Shown here in pieces: positions 25,049 to 33,591 of a stretch of 48,894 nucleotides of DNA. The first letter of the stretch is position 1; every line of letters starts with the position of its first letter. The notes below the pieces were generated by a model. It made no database searches. It was not told where the DNA came from and saw only the letters and a program-made list of their open reading frames with translations. Location of the stretch: positions 1 to 48,894 of the forward strand of contig NZ_NGFP01000037.1 of assembly GCF_002149035.1 (NCBI RefSeq). The letters run 5' to 3'. The translations under genes were made by a program, and so were the position numbers. This DNA is from Streptosporangium minutum (GTDB taxonomy: Bacteria; Actinomycetota; Actinomycetes; Streptosporangiales; Streptosporangiaceae).

Positions 25049-26047
25049 GTGGACATGGCACGCAGGGTTGCCATACGTGATCATCTGGCAGGAGTCGCAC
25101 GCGCGGCTCTGGGCGCCGAACATCGCCTCACCGGCGTCTCACGGCTTCGCGGCGGCAGTAAGAAAGGCGTGTACCGCCTCACCTTCGATGATGATTCCAC
25201 CGCGATCGCCTACATCTGGGACGACGCCGAGAACTACTGGCCCACCGCGCAGATCGATGAAGTCGACAACCATGCGAATCCGTTTTCGCACGCCTCTGGC
25301 ATCGATCTTTTCGAGGCTGCTCACAGGCGCCTGGACGCCCTGGGGATCCGCACCCCGCGGATCCATCTGGCTGACCGGAGCAGGAGCCACTACCCAGCGG
25401 ACATCGCAGTGGTGGAGGATGTGCCGGGCGCAACGCTGGAGGTGCTGCTCCAACGGGACCAGCACGGCGCGAAGGTGCCTCTGTCACGACTTGCCGACGC
25501 GCTCGGCGCGATGCAGCGGCACCAGGGACCGGGCTTCGGCAAAATCGCCCTGCTCGACAACGGCGGCATCTCCCAGGGCCACTCGTGTGAGCAGGTCGTC
25601 CTCGACCGCGCGCTCGACGACCTCGCTGAAGCCGCCTCGCGCGACACGCGGATCGCGGGCGGCCGCGACCGCCTGGAGGACATGGTTCGCGGGCTGGCCG
25701 CCACAGTGCGCCCGCGCTCGGAGTATGGGCTCATCCACGGCGAACTTGGACCGGACCATGTGCTGGTGGACCGGCATGGGCACCCGGTCCTCATCGACAT
25801 CGAGGGCTTGATGTTCTTCGACATCGAGTGGGAGCACGCGTTTTTGCGACTCCGCTTCGGCGAGCACTACCGATGGCTGCACAAAAGCGGCCTCGACGAG
25901 CAGCGTCTGACCTTCTACACGCTGGCGATGCGCTTGTCGCTCGTTGCCGGACCGCTACGGCTCCTCGACGGCGACTTCCCCGACCGCGACGCCATGATGG
26001 GGATCGCCGAGCACAACCTCCAGCAGGCTCTTGCCTTCCTGCGCTAG
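25049..26047 (+). CDS. Aminoglycoside-phosphotransferase-like kinase (passenger gene)
   Basis: The product has 332 residues if started at GTG 25049 (GGGGGG a few bases upstream); ATG 25055 is an alternative. The small lobe (about 25-130) has LRGGSKKGVYRLTF and a VVEDVPGATLE hinge. The large lobe has IHGELGPDHVLVD in place of the usual HGDxxxxN loop and LIDIEGLMFFDIEWEH as the metal-binding segment. It belongs to the APH/choline kinase superfamily (PF01636). It may phosphorylate an antibiotic or a small metabolite; resistance is plausible because it rides on a mobile element but is not shown. A -10-like TAAGAT at 24956 lies upstream without a clear -35. Confidence 0.8.
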   Translation: MDMARRVAIRDHLAGVARAALGAEHRLTGVSRLRGGSKKGVYRLTFDDDSTAIAYIWDDAENYWPTAQIDEVDNHANPFSHASGIDLFEAAHRRLDALGIRTPRIHLADRSRSHYPADIAVVEDVPGATLEVLLQRDQHGAKVPLSRLADALGAMQRHQGPGFGKIALLDNGGISQGHSCEQVVLDRALDDLAEAASRDTRIAGGRDRLEDMVRGLAATVRPRSEYGLIHGELGPDHVLVDRHGHPVLIDIEGLMFFDIEWEHAFLRLRFGEHYRWLHKSGLDEQRLTFYTLAMRLSLVAGPLRLLDGDFPDRDAMMGIAEHNLQQALAFLR

Positions 26048-26119
26048 GAGCGTGACGCGCCGATCATCATGTCGTTCAGATCAGCATCCGAGTCCAAAGG
26101 GCCAGCCGTCTGCCAACTC

Positions 26120-26158
26120 TGACCGTCTACGACCACCGAACCCCTTGGAATCGATCAT
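26120..26158 (-). repeat. Right inverted repeat of the IS982-type element
   Basis: It matches the left repeat with about two mismatches. On the + strand the sequence just inside and through it reads TLTVYDH, followed by CGA instead of the TGA stop, like the C-terminus of the transposase (TLTAYDH). This end therefore looks like the relic of a second, inverted IS copy. Confidence 0.85.
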
Positions 26159-26212
26159 CTAGCGGGAAGGCGCCGGGGAGCGGTCCCGCCCCTGCCGGCG
26201 CGGAGGGACGCC

Positions 26213-26250
26213 GGGCGGCCACGGCAGGGCACGCCGTACCGTGGCCGCCC
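26213..26250 (+). terminator. Displaced terminator of the mal operon
   Basis: A perfect 12-bp stem, GGGCGGCCACGG / CCGTGGCCGCCC, has a 14-base loop. Without the IS element it would begin about 50 bases after the GH13 stop codon, so it is probably the original end of the mal operon. Confidence 0.75.
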
Positions 26251-26316
26251 ACCGGCGGATCTGTAAAAACAATATTCATTGGTGATAGAGTCCGGGATCT
26301 GACGAAGGAGATGATC

Positions 26317-27288
26317 ATGACCTCATCGACGATCGGGTCCCGGCAACCCGCGGAGCTCGCGGCCGAGACGCTGCGTGCACTGGCGCTGGACGAGGACCTT
26401 AAATGGCGGATCGCGGCCGACCCCGCGCTGCTCCCCGTCGCCCGGCGGGTCGCCGGACGCTACATCGGCGGGGAGACCCCGGAGGAGGCGCTCGGGCGGG
26501 TCCGTGAGATCAACGCCGGGGGACAGGCCGCCTCGGTCGAATACATGGGCGAGAGCTGCCGGGACGCCGCGCGGGCCGTGGCGGAGACGGAGGTGTTCGT
26601 CGCCCTCGCCGGGCAGGTCGCCGAGCAGGGGCTGAACTGCTCCATCTCGCTCGACCTCTCCCACATCGGCTCGGTGGTCGACGCCGAGCTGGGCCTGGCC
26701 AACGCCGTCCGCGTCGCCGAGGCGACGGCGGCCGCCGGCCAGGAGATGATGATCTCCATGGAGGGGTCGGACCGGACCGACCTCATCCTGTGGACCCACG
26801 GGCGGCTGTGCGAGCGGTTCGACCATGTCGGCATCACGGTCCAGGCCCGGCTGCACCGGACCGCCGAGGACCTTCCCCGCCTGCTGGAGCGCCCCGGGCG
26901 CATCCGCCTGGTGAAGGGGGCCTTCCTCGAACCCGAGTCCGTCGCCTACCCGCGCGGCGGGGCCGACCTCCGGACGGCCTACCTCCGCTACGCGAGGACC
27001 CTGCTCGACAGCGGCCACGCCTGCTCCATCGCCACCCACGACCAGGACATCCTCGACGAGCTCCACGGCCACCTGGCCGGTACGCGGCGGGAGGTGGAGC
27101 GCTTCGAGTTCGAGACGCTGCTCGGTCTCGGCCCCGAGCAGCTGCGCTCCGCGCAGTCGCGGGGCTACCCGGTCCGCGAGTACGTCGTCTTCGGCACCGA
27201 GTGGTGGCTCTACGTCTGCAACCGGATCGCCGAGGACCCGTCCCGCCTGTTCCAGGCACTCGCCGACGCCGTACCGGCAGGTGCGTGA
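26317..27288 (+). CDS. Proline-dehydrogenase-family flavoprotein
   Basis: The product has 323 residues from the ATG at 26317, chosen over the ATG at 26311 because AAGGAG touches the latter but is 6 bases from the former. The sequence follows the PRODH beta-barrel: LNCSISLDLSHIGS, GQEMMISMEGSDRTDL, VGITVQARLHRTAEDL, RIRLVKGAFLEP, and IATHDQ. The C-terminal helix reads EYVVFGTEWWLYVCNRIAED. In ordinary PRODH it carries two adjacent Arg (YLxRRxxEN) that hold the proline carboxylate; here the first is Asn. It may be a PRODH paralogue with altered substrate. No P5C dehydrogenase gene is adjacent. An AT-rich promoter-like stretch lies at about 26262-26291. Confidence 0.85.
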   Translation: MTSSTIGSRQPAELAAETLRALALDEDLKWRIAADPALLPVARRVAGRYIGGETPEEALGRVREINAGGQAASVEYMGESCRDAARAVAETEVFVALAGQVAEQGLNCSISLDLSHIGSVVDAELGLANAVRVAEATAAAGQEMMISMEGSDRTDLILWTHGRLCERFDHVGITVQARLHRTAEDLPRLLERPGRIRLVKGAFLEPESVAYPRGGADLRTAYLRYARTLLDSGHACSIATHDQDILDELHGHLAGTRREVERFEFETLLGLGPEQLRSAQSRGYPVREYVVFGTEWWLYVCNRIAEDPSRLFQALADAVPAGA

Positions 27289-27561
27289 CGCCCTCCGGGA
27301 CGGGCCACACGCCGGTCGGCCGGCGTCCTCACCGGTGCGGCCGTGACCGGTGCCGACGCGGGCGTGGCCGTCCGCCCGCACCGGACCGGACCGGGACATC
27401 GAGCCGTACCCCGGCCAACCCTGCTTGACCGCCCAGGGGCCGGGCCGCGACCGGCTCCCCTTCCGGGGCCGCGCGTGGTTCACGCCCCCCTCGCCGGGGT
27501 ACGTCGGTGCCGCCGGCCACCTCGCGCGGGGGTGGGAAGGGGTGGGCGAAGGGGGAGAGGG

Positions 27562-28134
27562 ATGCGCGGACTCGTGTGGATCAAGGACGGGGGCGCCGAA
27601 TACGCCGAGGTGGGCCTCGCGTCGGAGCTGACGGCGGTCGGCGTGGCGATCGGGACGGACCCCGCGCCCTACCGCCTGGAGTACACCCTGCGGACCCTCC
27701 CCGGATACGTGACCGAGCTGCTCTCCGTACGGGCCCACGGCGCGGGCTGGCACCGGGCGCTCGACCTGCGCCGCTCCGCCCACGGCGCCTGGTCGTGCGA
27801 GACGAAGGAGGAGGGCCGTCTCGGCGGACCGCCGCCCGGCGGGGACATGAACGTCCTGAACGACGCGCTCGACTGCGACCTCGGGCTCTCGCCGCTGACG
27901 AACACCATGCCGGTGCTCCGTCACGGCCTCGACAAGTGCGAGGGACGGATGGACTTCGTCATGGCCTGGGTCCAGGTCCCGCACCTGCACGTGATCCACC
28001 ACCCCCAGCGCTACACCCACCTCGGCGCCGGCGCGGTGCGCTACGAGAGCGAGGGCTTCAGCGCCGATCTCACCCTCGACGACGACGGCATCGTCACCGA
28101 CTACCCGGGCCTGGCGAAGCTCGTCGCCTCCTGA
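27562..28134 (+). CDS. Putative glycolipid-binding family protein (PF06475-like)
   Basis: The product has 190 residues, starting at ATG 27562 with GGGGGAGAGG directly upstream; the open frame before this has no ribosome binding site. The pattern fits the glycolipid-binding/DUF1089 family: YRLEYTLRTLPGYVTELLSV, a WHRALDLRRSAHGAW strand pair, DALDCDLGLSPLTNTMPVLR, and VPHLHVIHHPQRYTHLG. These proteins form a single beta-barrel domain, cytoplasmic, with poorly known function. It lies convergent with the NRPS operon. The 270 bases upstream hold no gene and no clear promoter. Confidence 0.85.
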   Translation: MRGLVWIKDGGAEYAEVGLASELTAVGVAIGTDPAPYRLEYTLRTLPGYVTELLSVRAHGAGWHRALDLRRSAHGAWSCETKEEGRLGGPPPGGDMNVLNDALDCDLGLSPLTNTMPVLRHGLDKCEGRMDFVMAWVQVPHLHVIHHPQRYTHLGAGAVRYESEGFSADLTLDDDGIVTDYPGLAKLVAS

Positions 28135-28149
28135 CGTCCCGCGCCCGCC

Positions 28150-28215
28150 GCCCGCCCGGCCGTCCCCGTGTACGGCGGAGCCGAGGCGGTCATCGGGGAC
28201 GGCGGCACCCGGGTC
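28150..28215 (+). pseudogene. Relic of a GH13 3' end
   Basis: The sequence is strikingly like the 3' part of the GH13 gene near 23876-23936, including a 25-base exact run. Read in frame it gives VPVYGGAEAVIGDGGT against VPVYGGAETAVSDDGT in the gene. There is no start or stop, so it is a fragment. It implies a past duplication or rearrangement. Confidence 0.7.
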
Positions 28216-28240
28216 CGGGGCGTCGCCCCGGACCCGGGTG
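28206..28240. terminator. Bidirectional terminator hairpin
   Basis: A perfect 16-bp stem, CACCCGGGTCCGGGGC / GCCCCGGACCCGGGTG, has a 3-base loop, between the convergent glycolipid-binding gene and the NRPS operon. Confidence 0.85.
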
Positions 28241-28259
28241 AGGGGCCGCGAGGCCCCTC
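28240..28259. terminator. Second terminator hairpin overlapping the NRPS stop
   Basis: The 8-bp stem GAGGGGCC / GGCCCCTC with a GCGA loop directly abuts the larger hairpin and covers part of the stop codon of NRPS2. Confidence 0.6.
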
Positions 28260-31200
28260 ACCCTCTCCGGCCGGCACCCTCCAGCAGGACGGCGTCGGCC
28301 TCGGCCTGGACGGCGTCCAGGTCGTCGGCGATCTCAGCGCCCGCGACCGCGTCGGGCAGCGCGTCCTCCATGCGCCGCAGCGGCCGGTACCACAGCCCCA
28401 GCGCGCCCCAGAGCATCAGCAGCGCACCGCAGACGACCAGCAGCAGCCCGACGCCGCGCCCCGGCCCCACTCCGACGACGTCACCGACGACCGTGTCCGC
28501 GAGAGGGCCGCCCGGGACGAGCAGCGGGCCGAAGACGTCGTCGGCCAGCGCCGGCGCGGTGAGGAACGCCAGCGGCGTCATCGACACCGCCAGCATCTGG
28601 TTGGTGGCCAGCACCCGGCCCTGCAGTTCCAGGCCGACCTTGAGCTGGATGAGCGCGAGCCAGTGCGCGTTCAGCACGGTGAGGAACACCCACGACATCA
28701 GCCCGCCGAAGGCCGCCAGCACCAGTGAGGGCCGCAACCCGACCAGCAGCACCCCGGCCCCGAACCCGATCACGAAGCCGACCATGCCGATCGCGCGCCG
28801 CTCGGTGCCGCCCCAGAACACCATGATCAGCGAGCCGAGCACCGCACCCACACCCTGCATCGCGGTCACCGTGCCCACGCCCGCGACGTCGCTGAACGAC
28901 AGCACCGCGGGCACCGTCACGGCCAGGCCGAGCATGTTCAGGTAGTTCATCACGACGAAGAACCCGATCATGATCATCAGGGGGCGGCGCCGTACGAGGA
29001 AGCGCCAGCCGCCGATGATGGCCTGCCCGAAGGACTCCTCCAGGCGGTAGAACAGCCGGTCGGGGAAGCGGACCAGCAGCAGCGTGCCGAGCCCGGCGAG
29101 GAACGTGGCGATGTTCACCGCCACCACGCCGTGCAGCCCGACCAGGGTGATGAGCGCGGCGCCGCCCAGCGGGCCGATGAGCATGCCCAGGCCGGTGCCG
29201 AGGTTCGCCAGCGCGTTGGCCTGCATGATGTACGGCTTGGGCACCAGCTGCGCCACCGCCGCCAGGTAGGCGGGCCGGTGGAAGGCCGTCACCAGGGACA
29301 GCAGCCCGGCGATGATCCCGACCTGCCAGATCTCCAGCCGTCCCAGCCACAGCAGGATCACCAGGAGCGCGGTGGCCACCGCGGAGACGCCGTCGCACAC
29401 CAGCATGACCAGCCGCCGGTCCACCCGGTCGGCGACCGCGCCGCCCAGCGGCGCCGCCAGCAGCGACGGCAGCAGGGCGAGCATGGTGACCAGGGCGTAG
29501 TCCAGCACCCGGCCGCTCGCCTGATAGGCCCACACGCCCAGCGCGAAGGAGGTCAGCGCCGCGCCGAGCAGCGACAGGGTCTGCCCGGCCGCGACGGTGT
29601 AGAAGCGGCGCAGGTCCCGGCGGGCGTTCCGGCCCGCGACCTCGACCTCTCCGACCGGTTCGGGCAGATCGCCGTCGTCCCAGCGGTCCAGGTGCTCGGT
29701 GATCAGCCCGGCCAGGGTCTCGGCCTGGTGTTTGAGGAAGTAGTGCCCGGCCCGGGGGATCGTGGCCAGCCCCACCCGGTCGGCGAACGCCCCCCACTCG
29801 CGGTGGCGCTCCTGGTAGAGCTCGGTCGCGCGGTCCCGCTCGCCGATCACGCACACCAGCGGCGCGGAGAGCCTGCGCTCGGAGTGGGCGGGGGAGTCGA
29901 GGTGGCGGCTGAACCAGGCCTGCGCCTGCTCGACGTCATGCCGCAGACCGCGCAGCATGATCTCGGTGTCACCGAAGTCCTCGTCCAGGGCGCCCAGTGT
30001 GCGCAGGAAGTCGCGCTGGGTGCGGTCGGAGGCCCAGCGGTGGGCGGGGAACCTCCGGTTCCACCAGGCCGACAGCCGTCCGGGCAGCCGTGCGTCGGGG
30101 AAGCTGCCGCCGACGAAGACGCCGGCGACCGGGGTCCCGGACGCCTCCAGCCGCAGTGCCAGCTCGGTCGCGGCGGCCGAGCCGACGCAGTGGCCGTACA
30201 GCGCGATCGGGCCGGAGACGCCGGCCAGCTCGGCCACGATCCGGTCGGCCAGCTCCGGCATCGGCAGCATGTCCTCGCCGGGCCGGGCCGGGTCGTGCCC
30301 GGGCAGTTCGACGGCGAGCACCGCCGTGCCGGGGGAGGTGCGGGCCAGCTCGGCGGCGAGCGGCCGGTAGGCGGCGGCCGAACCGCCGCCGTAGGGCAGG
30401 CAGACGAGGGTGCGCGTCGCCGTACGCGGACCGCCGAGACGGTGCAGCAGCCCGGCCGGGGCCTCGGCGCCGCCGTCGAGGTGAGCGGCCAGCTCGCGGA
30501 CCGTGGGCCGGGTGAACAGGTCGATCACCCGCAGCGCCGGGTCGATCTCCCGGACCGCCCGCACCGCGCGGAAGGAGTCGCCGCCCAGCGTGAAGAAGTC
30601 GTCGTCGACGCCGACGTCCTCCACGCCCAGGATGTCCGCCCACACCGCCGCGATCCGCAGCTCGGTCGGTGTGCTCGGCGCCACCCGCTCCGCGGCGGGC
30701 GCCGCCTCCGGAACCGGCAGGCGGGCCCGGTCGACCTTGCCCAGCGGGGTGAGCGGCAGCTCGTCGAGGACGACGAACACGGACGGGACCATGTAGTCGG
30801 GCAACCGCTCGCGCAGCCCCGCCCGGACCGCGGCGAGGTCCGCGGAGGCGGGCGCGACCCAGGCGGCCAGCCGCCGGGAGCGGCCCTCGCCGACCGGCAG
30901 CACCGCGGCCTCGGCGACGCCGGGCTGCTCCTGCAGGGCGGCCTTCACCTCGCCCAGTTCCACCCGGAAGCCCCTGATCTTGACCTGGTCGTCGACCCGG
31001 CCGAGGAACTCCACGAGTCCGGCGGAGTTGAGCCGGACCCGGTCGCCGGTGCGGTAGCAGCGGCCGGTCCCGGTCACCGGGTCGGGGACGAACCGCTCGG
31101 AGGTCAGGTCGGGCCGGTTCAGATAGCCGCGGGCCAGGCTGGGGCTCGCCACCCACAGGTCGCCCGGCACCCCGGCGGGCAGCGGACGGCCCGCGGGGTC

Positions 31201-33591
31201 GACGATGTGGCATTCGACGCCGGGCAGCGGACGGCCCAGCGGGACCGACCCCGACCCCGACGGCGTGCCGGGCACCCGGCCGCCGAGCACCGAGACCGTC
31301 GTCTCCGTCGGTCCGCAGTGGATCTGCACCTCCAGGTCGGGGCGGGCCGCGCGGACGCGTTCGGCCAGCTCCCACGACGTCGCCTCGCCGGCGAGGATCA
31401 GCAGCCGGCGCGGCAGCATCCGGGCCAGGTCGCCGTGGGCGGCCAGCAACTCCAGATGGCTGGGCACCATCTTGATCACATCGACGGGATGCGCCGCGAG
31501 ATAGGCGGTGTACGCCTCCGGGTCGGTGGCGGCGTCCTGGTCCACGAGATGGACCGCGGCGCCCCGGACGAGCGCGCCGTACAGGCAGGTCATCACCAGG
31601 TCGGAGGCGATCGTGGAGACTACACCGTAAGAGGAGTAGGCGTCGGGCACCAGCTCGGCCAGGCCGTGCAGGTAGTGCAGCGCCGACCGGTGCTCGATCG
31701 CGGCGCCCTTGGGCCGCCCGGTGGAGCCCGAGGTGAAGATCACATGCACCAGGTGGCCGGGGGTGACGTCGACCTCCAGGGGCTCGTCGGGCCCGTCAGC
31801 CAGCAGGTCGGGCAGGACCAGCGCGCCGGGGACCCGGCCGGCGTGCTCGCGGTCGGCCAGCACGACGCGCGCCCCGGACGTCTCGATCATGTAGGCGAGG
31901 CGGTCGTCGGGGTAGGCGGGCTCCATCGGCATGTAGGCGCCGCCCGCCCGCAGCACGCCGAGGAGCGCGGGGACCAGCCCGGTGTGCCGGTCCACCAGCA
32001 CACCGACCGGCTCGTCCGGCCGCACCCCGGCCGCGGCCAGGTGGCGGGCCAGCCGGTCGGCGAGCCGGTCCACCTCGCCGTAGGTGAGCGACCCGGAGGC
32101 GTCCACCACGGCGGTCGCCTCCGGCGTCCGCCGTATCCGGTCGCCGATCACCGCGTGCAGCGGCCGGGTCAGGTCCATCCGCAGCCGCGTGCCCGCGACG
32201 ACGGGCCCGGTCACCGGCTCCAGCGGCACGGCCGCCGCGGGCGCGTCCAGGTCGGCGAGCATGCCCTCCAGCAGGTTCAGGTACCAGCGGGTCATGCGCC
32301 GCACGGTCGCCTCGTCGAACAGGTCGGTGCGGTAGGTGAGCTCGCCGTCGTACTCGTCCCCGTCGTTGACGAAGGCGAGGTTGAGGTCGTACTTGGCGGT
32401 GCGCGGCGGGGCCTGCACGTGCTCCGCGGTCAGGCCGGGGAACTCCAGCGGCCGGGGAGGGTCGTCCAGGACGTTGAGCAGCACCTGGAAGATCGGCGTG
32501 GTGGCGAGGCTGCGGTCGGGGTGCAGGTGCTCCACGATCCGCTCGAAGGGCACGTCGCGGTGGGTGAGGGCGTCCAGCACGGCGCCGTTGGTCCGGGCCA
32601 GCAGCTCGCGGCCGGTCGGCTCGCCGGACCTGTCGCCGCGCAGCACGAGCGTGTTGACGAAGCAGCCGAGCATGCGCGTGGTGTCGGGGTGGAGCCGTCC
32701 CGCCTCGGGCACGCCGACCGGCACGTCGTCGGTGCCGGAGATCCGGCCCAGCAGCTCCTGCCAGGCGGCCAGCAGCACCATGAACGGCGTGCAGCCGGTC
32801 TCGGCGGCGACCTCGCGGACCCTGGCGGTCAGCGCGGGCGCCAGCCGTACCGGGACGGTGGCGCCCGACCAGTCGGCGACCGACGGCCGGGCGCGGTCCA
32901 CCGGCAGGTCCAGAACCGGTTCGAGGCCGGCCAGCCGCTCGGTCCACCAGGCGAGGTCGCCCTCCGGCCGCCCGGCCAGCCAGGCCGCGTAGTCGGCGTA
33001 CTGCACCTTCGGCGATGCGGGCGGCTCGGCCGTGCCGAGCCGTGCCGCGTACAGGGCGGCCAGCTCGGCCAGCGCCAGGTTCCGCGACCAGGCGTCGAAG
33101 GCGATGTGGTGCACGGTCAGCGCCAGGACGTGCTCGTCGGCGCCGGTGAGGCGGAGCAGCAGGGCGCGGGCGGGCGGCTCGGAGTCCAGCGCGAACGGGC
33201 GAGCGAGCTCCTCCTGCAGCCGCGCCTCCAGCAGATCGTGGTCGTCGAGGTCCTCGACCATGATCGGGACCCGGTCGGCGTCGACCGGGGTGGCGCCCTC
33301 GTCGGTTACCAGGCTGCGCAGCACCTCGTGCCGGTCCGCGAGGTCGCGTACGGCGCCCAGCAGCGCGGCGGTGTCCAGCGGGCCGCGCAGCCGTACGGCG
33401 GCGGGCACGTTGTAGGCGGCCCGGTCGTCGAGTTGGGCGAGGAACCACAGCCGTGCCTGGGCGGGCGACAGCGGAGCGGGACCGCCGGTCGCCTCCCTGG
33501 CGGGGATCGCCGGGGCGGCCTGGGCGGCGGTGCGGCGCGCGGACGACAGCCGGGCCGCGAGGGCGCTCCGGCGCTCGTCGCTGATGGTCAT
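28258..33591 (-). CDS. NRPS C-A-T-TE module fused to an MFS exporter
   Basis: The product has 1777 residues, starting at ATG 33591 with GAAGGAG upstream. Domains: condensation (about 40-460, active site HHIAFDAWS near 162); adenylation (about 470-910, VIFTSGSTGRPKG near 618-630); carrier (about 950-1020, FFTLGGDSFRA with Ser near 1004); thioesterase (about 1035-1290); and a complete MFS transporter (about 1325-1745). The adenylation pocket read by alignment to GrsA is D-L-T-K-I-A-H-V-S plus Lys, close to Asp-type codes. The thioesterase elbow is YGHCVGS, with Cys near 1135 in place of Ser. It is the last gene of the operon. It should add the final residue, release the peptide and export it. 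Confidence 0.93.
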   Translation of the reverse strand: MTISDERRSALAARLSSARRTAAQAAPAIPAREATGGPAPLSPAQARLWFLAQLDDRAAYNVPAAVRLRGPLDTAALLGAVRDLADRHEVLRSLVTDEGATPVDADRVPIMVEDLDDHDLLEARLQEELARPFALDSEPPARALLLRLTGADEHVLALTVHHIAFDAWSRNLALAELAALYAARLGTAEPPASPKVQYADYAAWLAGRPEGDLAWWTERLAGLEPVLDLPVDRARPSVADWSGATVPVRLAPALTARVREVAAETGCTPFMVLLAAWQELLGRISGTDDVPVGVPEAGRLHPDTTRMLGCFVNTLVLRGDRSGEPTGRELLARTNGAVLDALTHRDVPFERIVEHLHPDRSLATTPIFQVLLNVLDDPPRPLEFPGLTAEHVQAPPRTAKYDLNLAFVNDGDEYDGELTYRTDLFDEATVRRMTRWYLNLLEGMLADLDAPAAAVPLEPVTGPVVAGTRLRMDLTRPLHAVIGDRIRRTPEATAVVDASGSLTYGEVDRLADRLARHLAAAGVRPDEPVGVLVDRHTGLVPALLGVLRAGGAYMPMEPAYPDDRLAYMIETSGARVVLADREHAGRVPGALVLPDLLADGPDEPLEVDVTPGHLVHVIFTSGSTGRPKGAAIEHRSALHYLHGLAELVPDAYSSYGVVSTIASDLVMTCLYGALVRGAAVHLVDQDAATDPEAYTAYLAAHPVDVIKMVPSHLELLAAHGDLARMLPRRLLILAGEATSWELAERVRAARPDLEVQIHCGPTETTVSVLGGRVPGTPSGSGSVPLGRPLPGVECHIVDPAGRPLPAGVPGDLWVASPSLARGYLNRPDLTSERFVPDPVTGTGRCYRTGDRVRLNSAGLVEFLGRVDDQVKIRGFRVELGEVKAALQEQPGVAEAAVLPVGEGRSRRLAAWVAPASADLAAVRAGLRERLPDYMVPSVFVVLDELPLTPLGKVDRARLPVPEAAPAAERVAPSTPTELRIAAVWADILGVEDVGVDDDFFTLGGDSFRAVRAVREIDPALRVIDLFTRPTVRELAAHLDGGAEAPAGLLHRLGGPRTATRTLVCLPYGGGSAAAYRPLAAELARTSPGTAVLAVELPGHDPARPGEDMLPMPELADRIVAELAGVSGPIALYGHCVGSAAATELALRLEASGTPVAGVFVGGSFPDARLPGRLSAWWNRRFPAHRWASDRTQRDFLRTLGALDEDFGDTEIMLRGLRHDVEQAQAWFSRHLDSPAHSERRLSAPLVCVIGERDRATELYQERHREWGAFADRVGLATIPRAGHYFLKHQAETLAGLITEHLDRWDDGDLPEPVGEVEVAGRNARRDLRRFYTVAAGQTLSLLGAALTSFALGVWAYQASGRVLDYALVTMLALLPSLLAAPLGGAVADRVDRRLVMLVCDGVSAVATALLVILLWLGRLEIWQVGIIAGLLSLVTAFHRPAYLAAVAQLVPKPYIMQANALANLGTGLGMLIGPLGGAALITLVGLHGVVAVNIATFLAGLGTLLLVRFPDRLFYRLEESFGQAIIGGWRFLVRRRPLMIMIGFFVVMNYLNMLGLAVTVPAVLSFSDVAGVGTVTAMQGVGAVLGSLIMVFWGGTERRAIGMVGFVIGFGAGVLLVGLRPSLVLAAFGGLMSWVFLTVLNAHWLALIQLKVGLELQGRVLATNQMLAVSMTPLAFLTAPALADDVFGPLLVPGGPLADTVVGDVVGVGPGRGVGLLLVVCGALLMLWGALGLWYRPLRRMEDALPDAVAGAEIADDLDAVQAEADAVLLEGAGRRG

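Larger units (their letters stand above)
23978..26158. mobile_element. IS982-type element with passenger phosphotransferase gene
   Basis: The 2181-base element is bounded by near-perfect inverted repeats (about 37 of 39 positions) at 23978-24016 and 26120-26158. CTAG flanks both ends (23974-23977 and 26159-26162); being self-complementary, it can be read as a 4-base target duplication or as the outermost part of the repeats. Inside are an IS982 transposase gene at the left end (minus strand) and a phosphotransferase gene (plus strand). The passenger is unusual for a simple IS. Confidence 0.85.
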
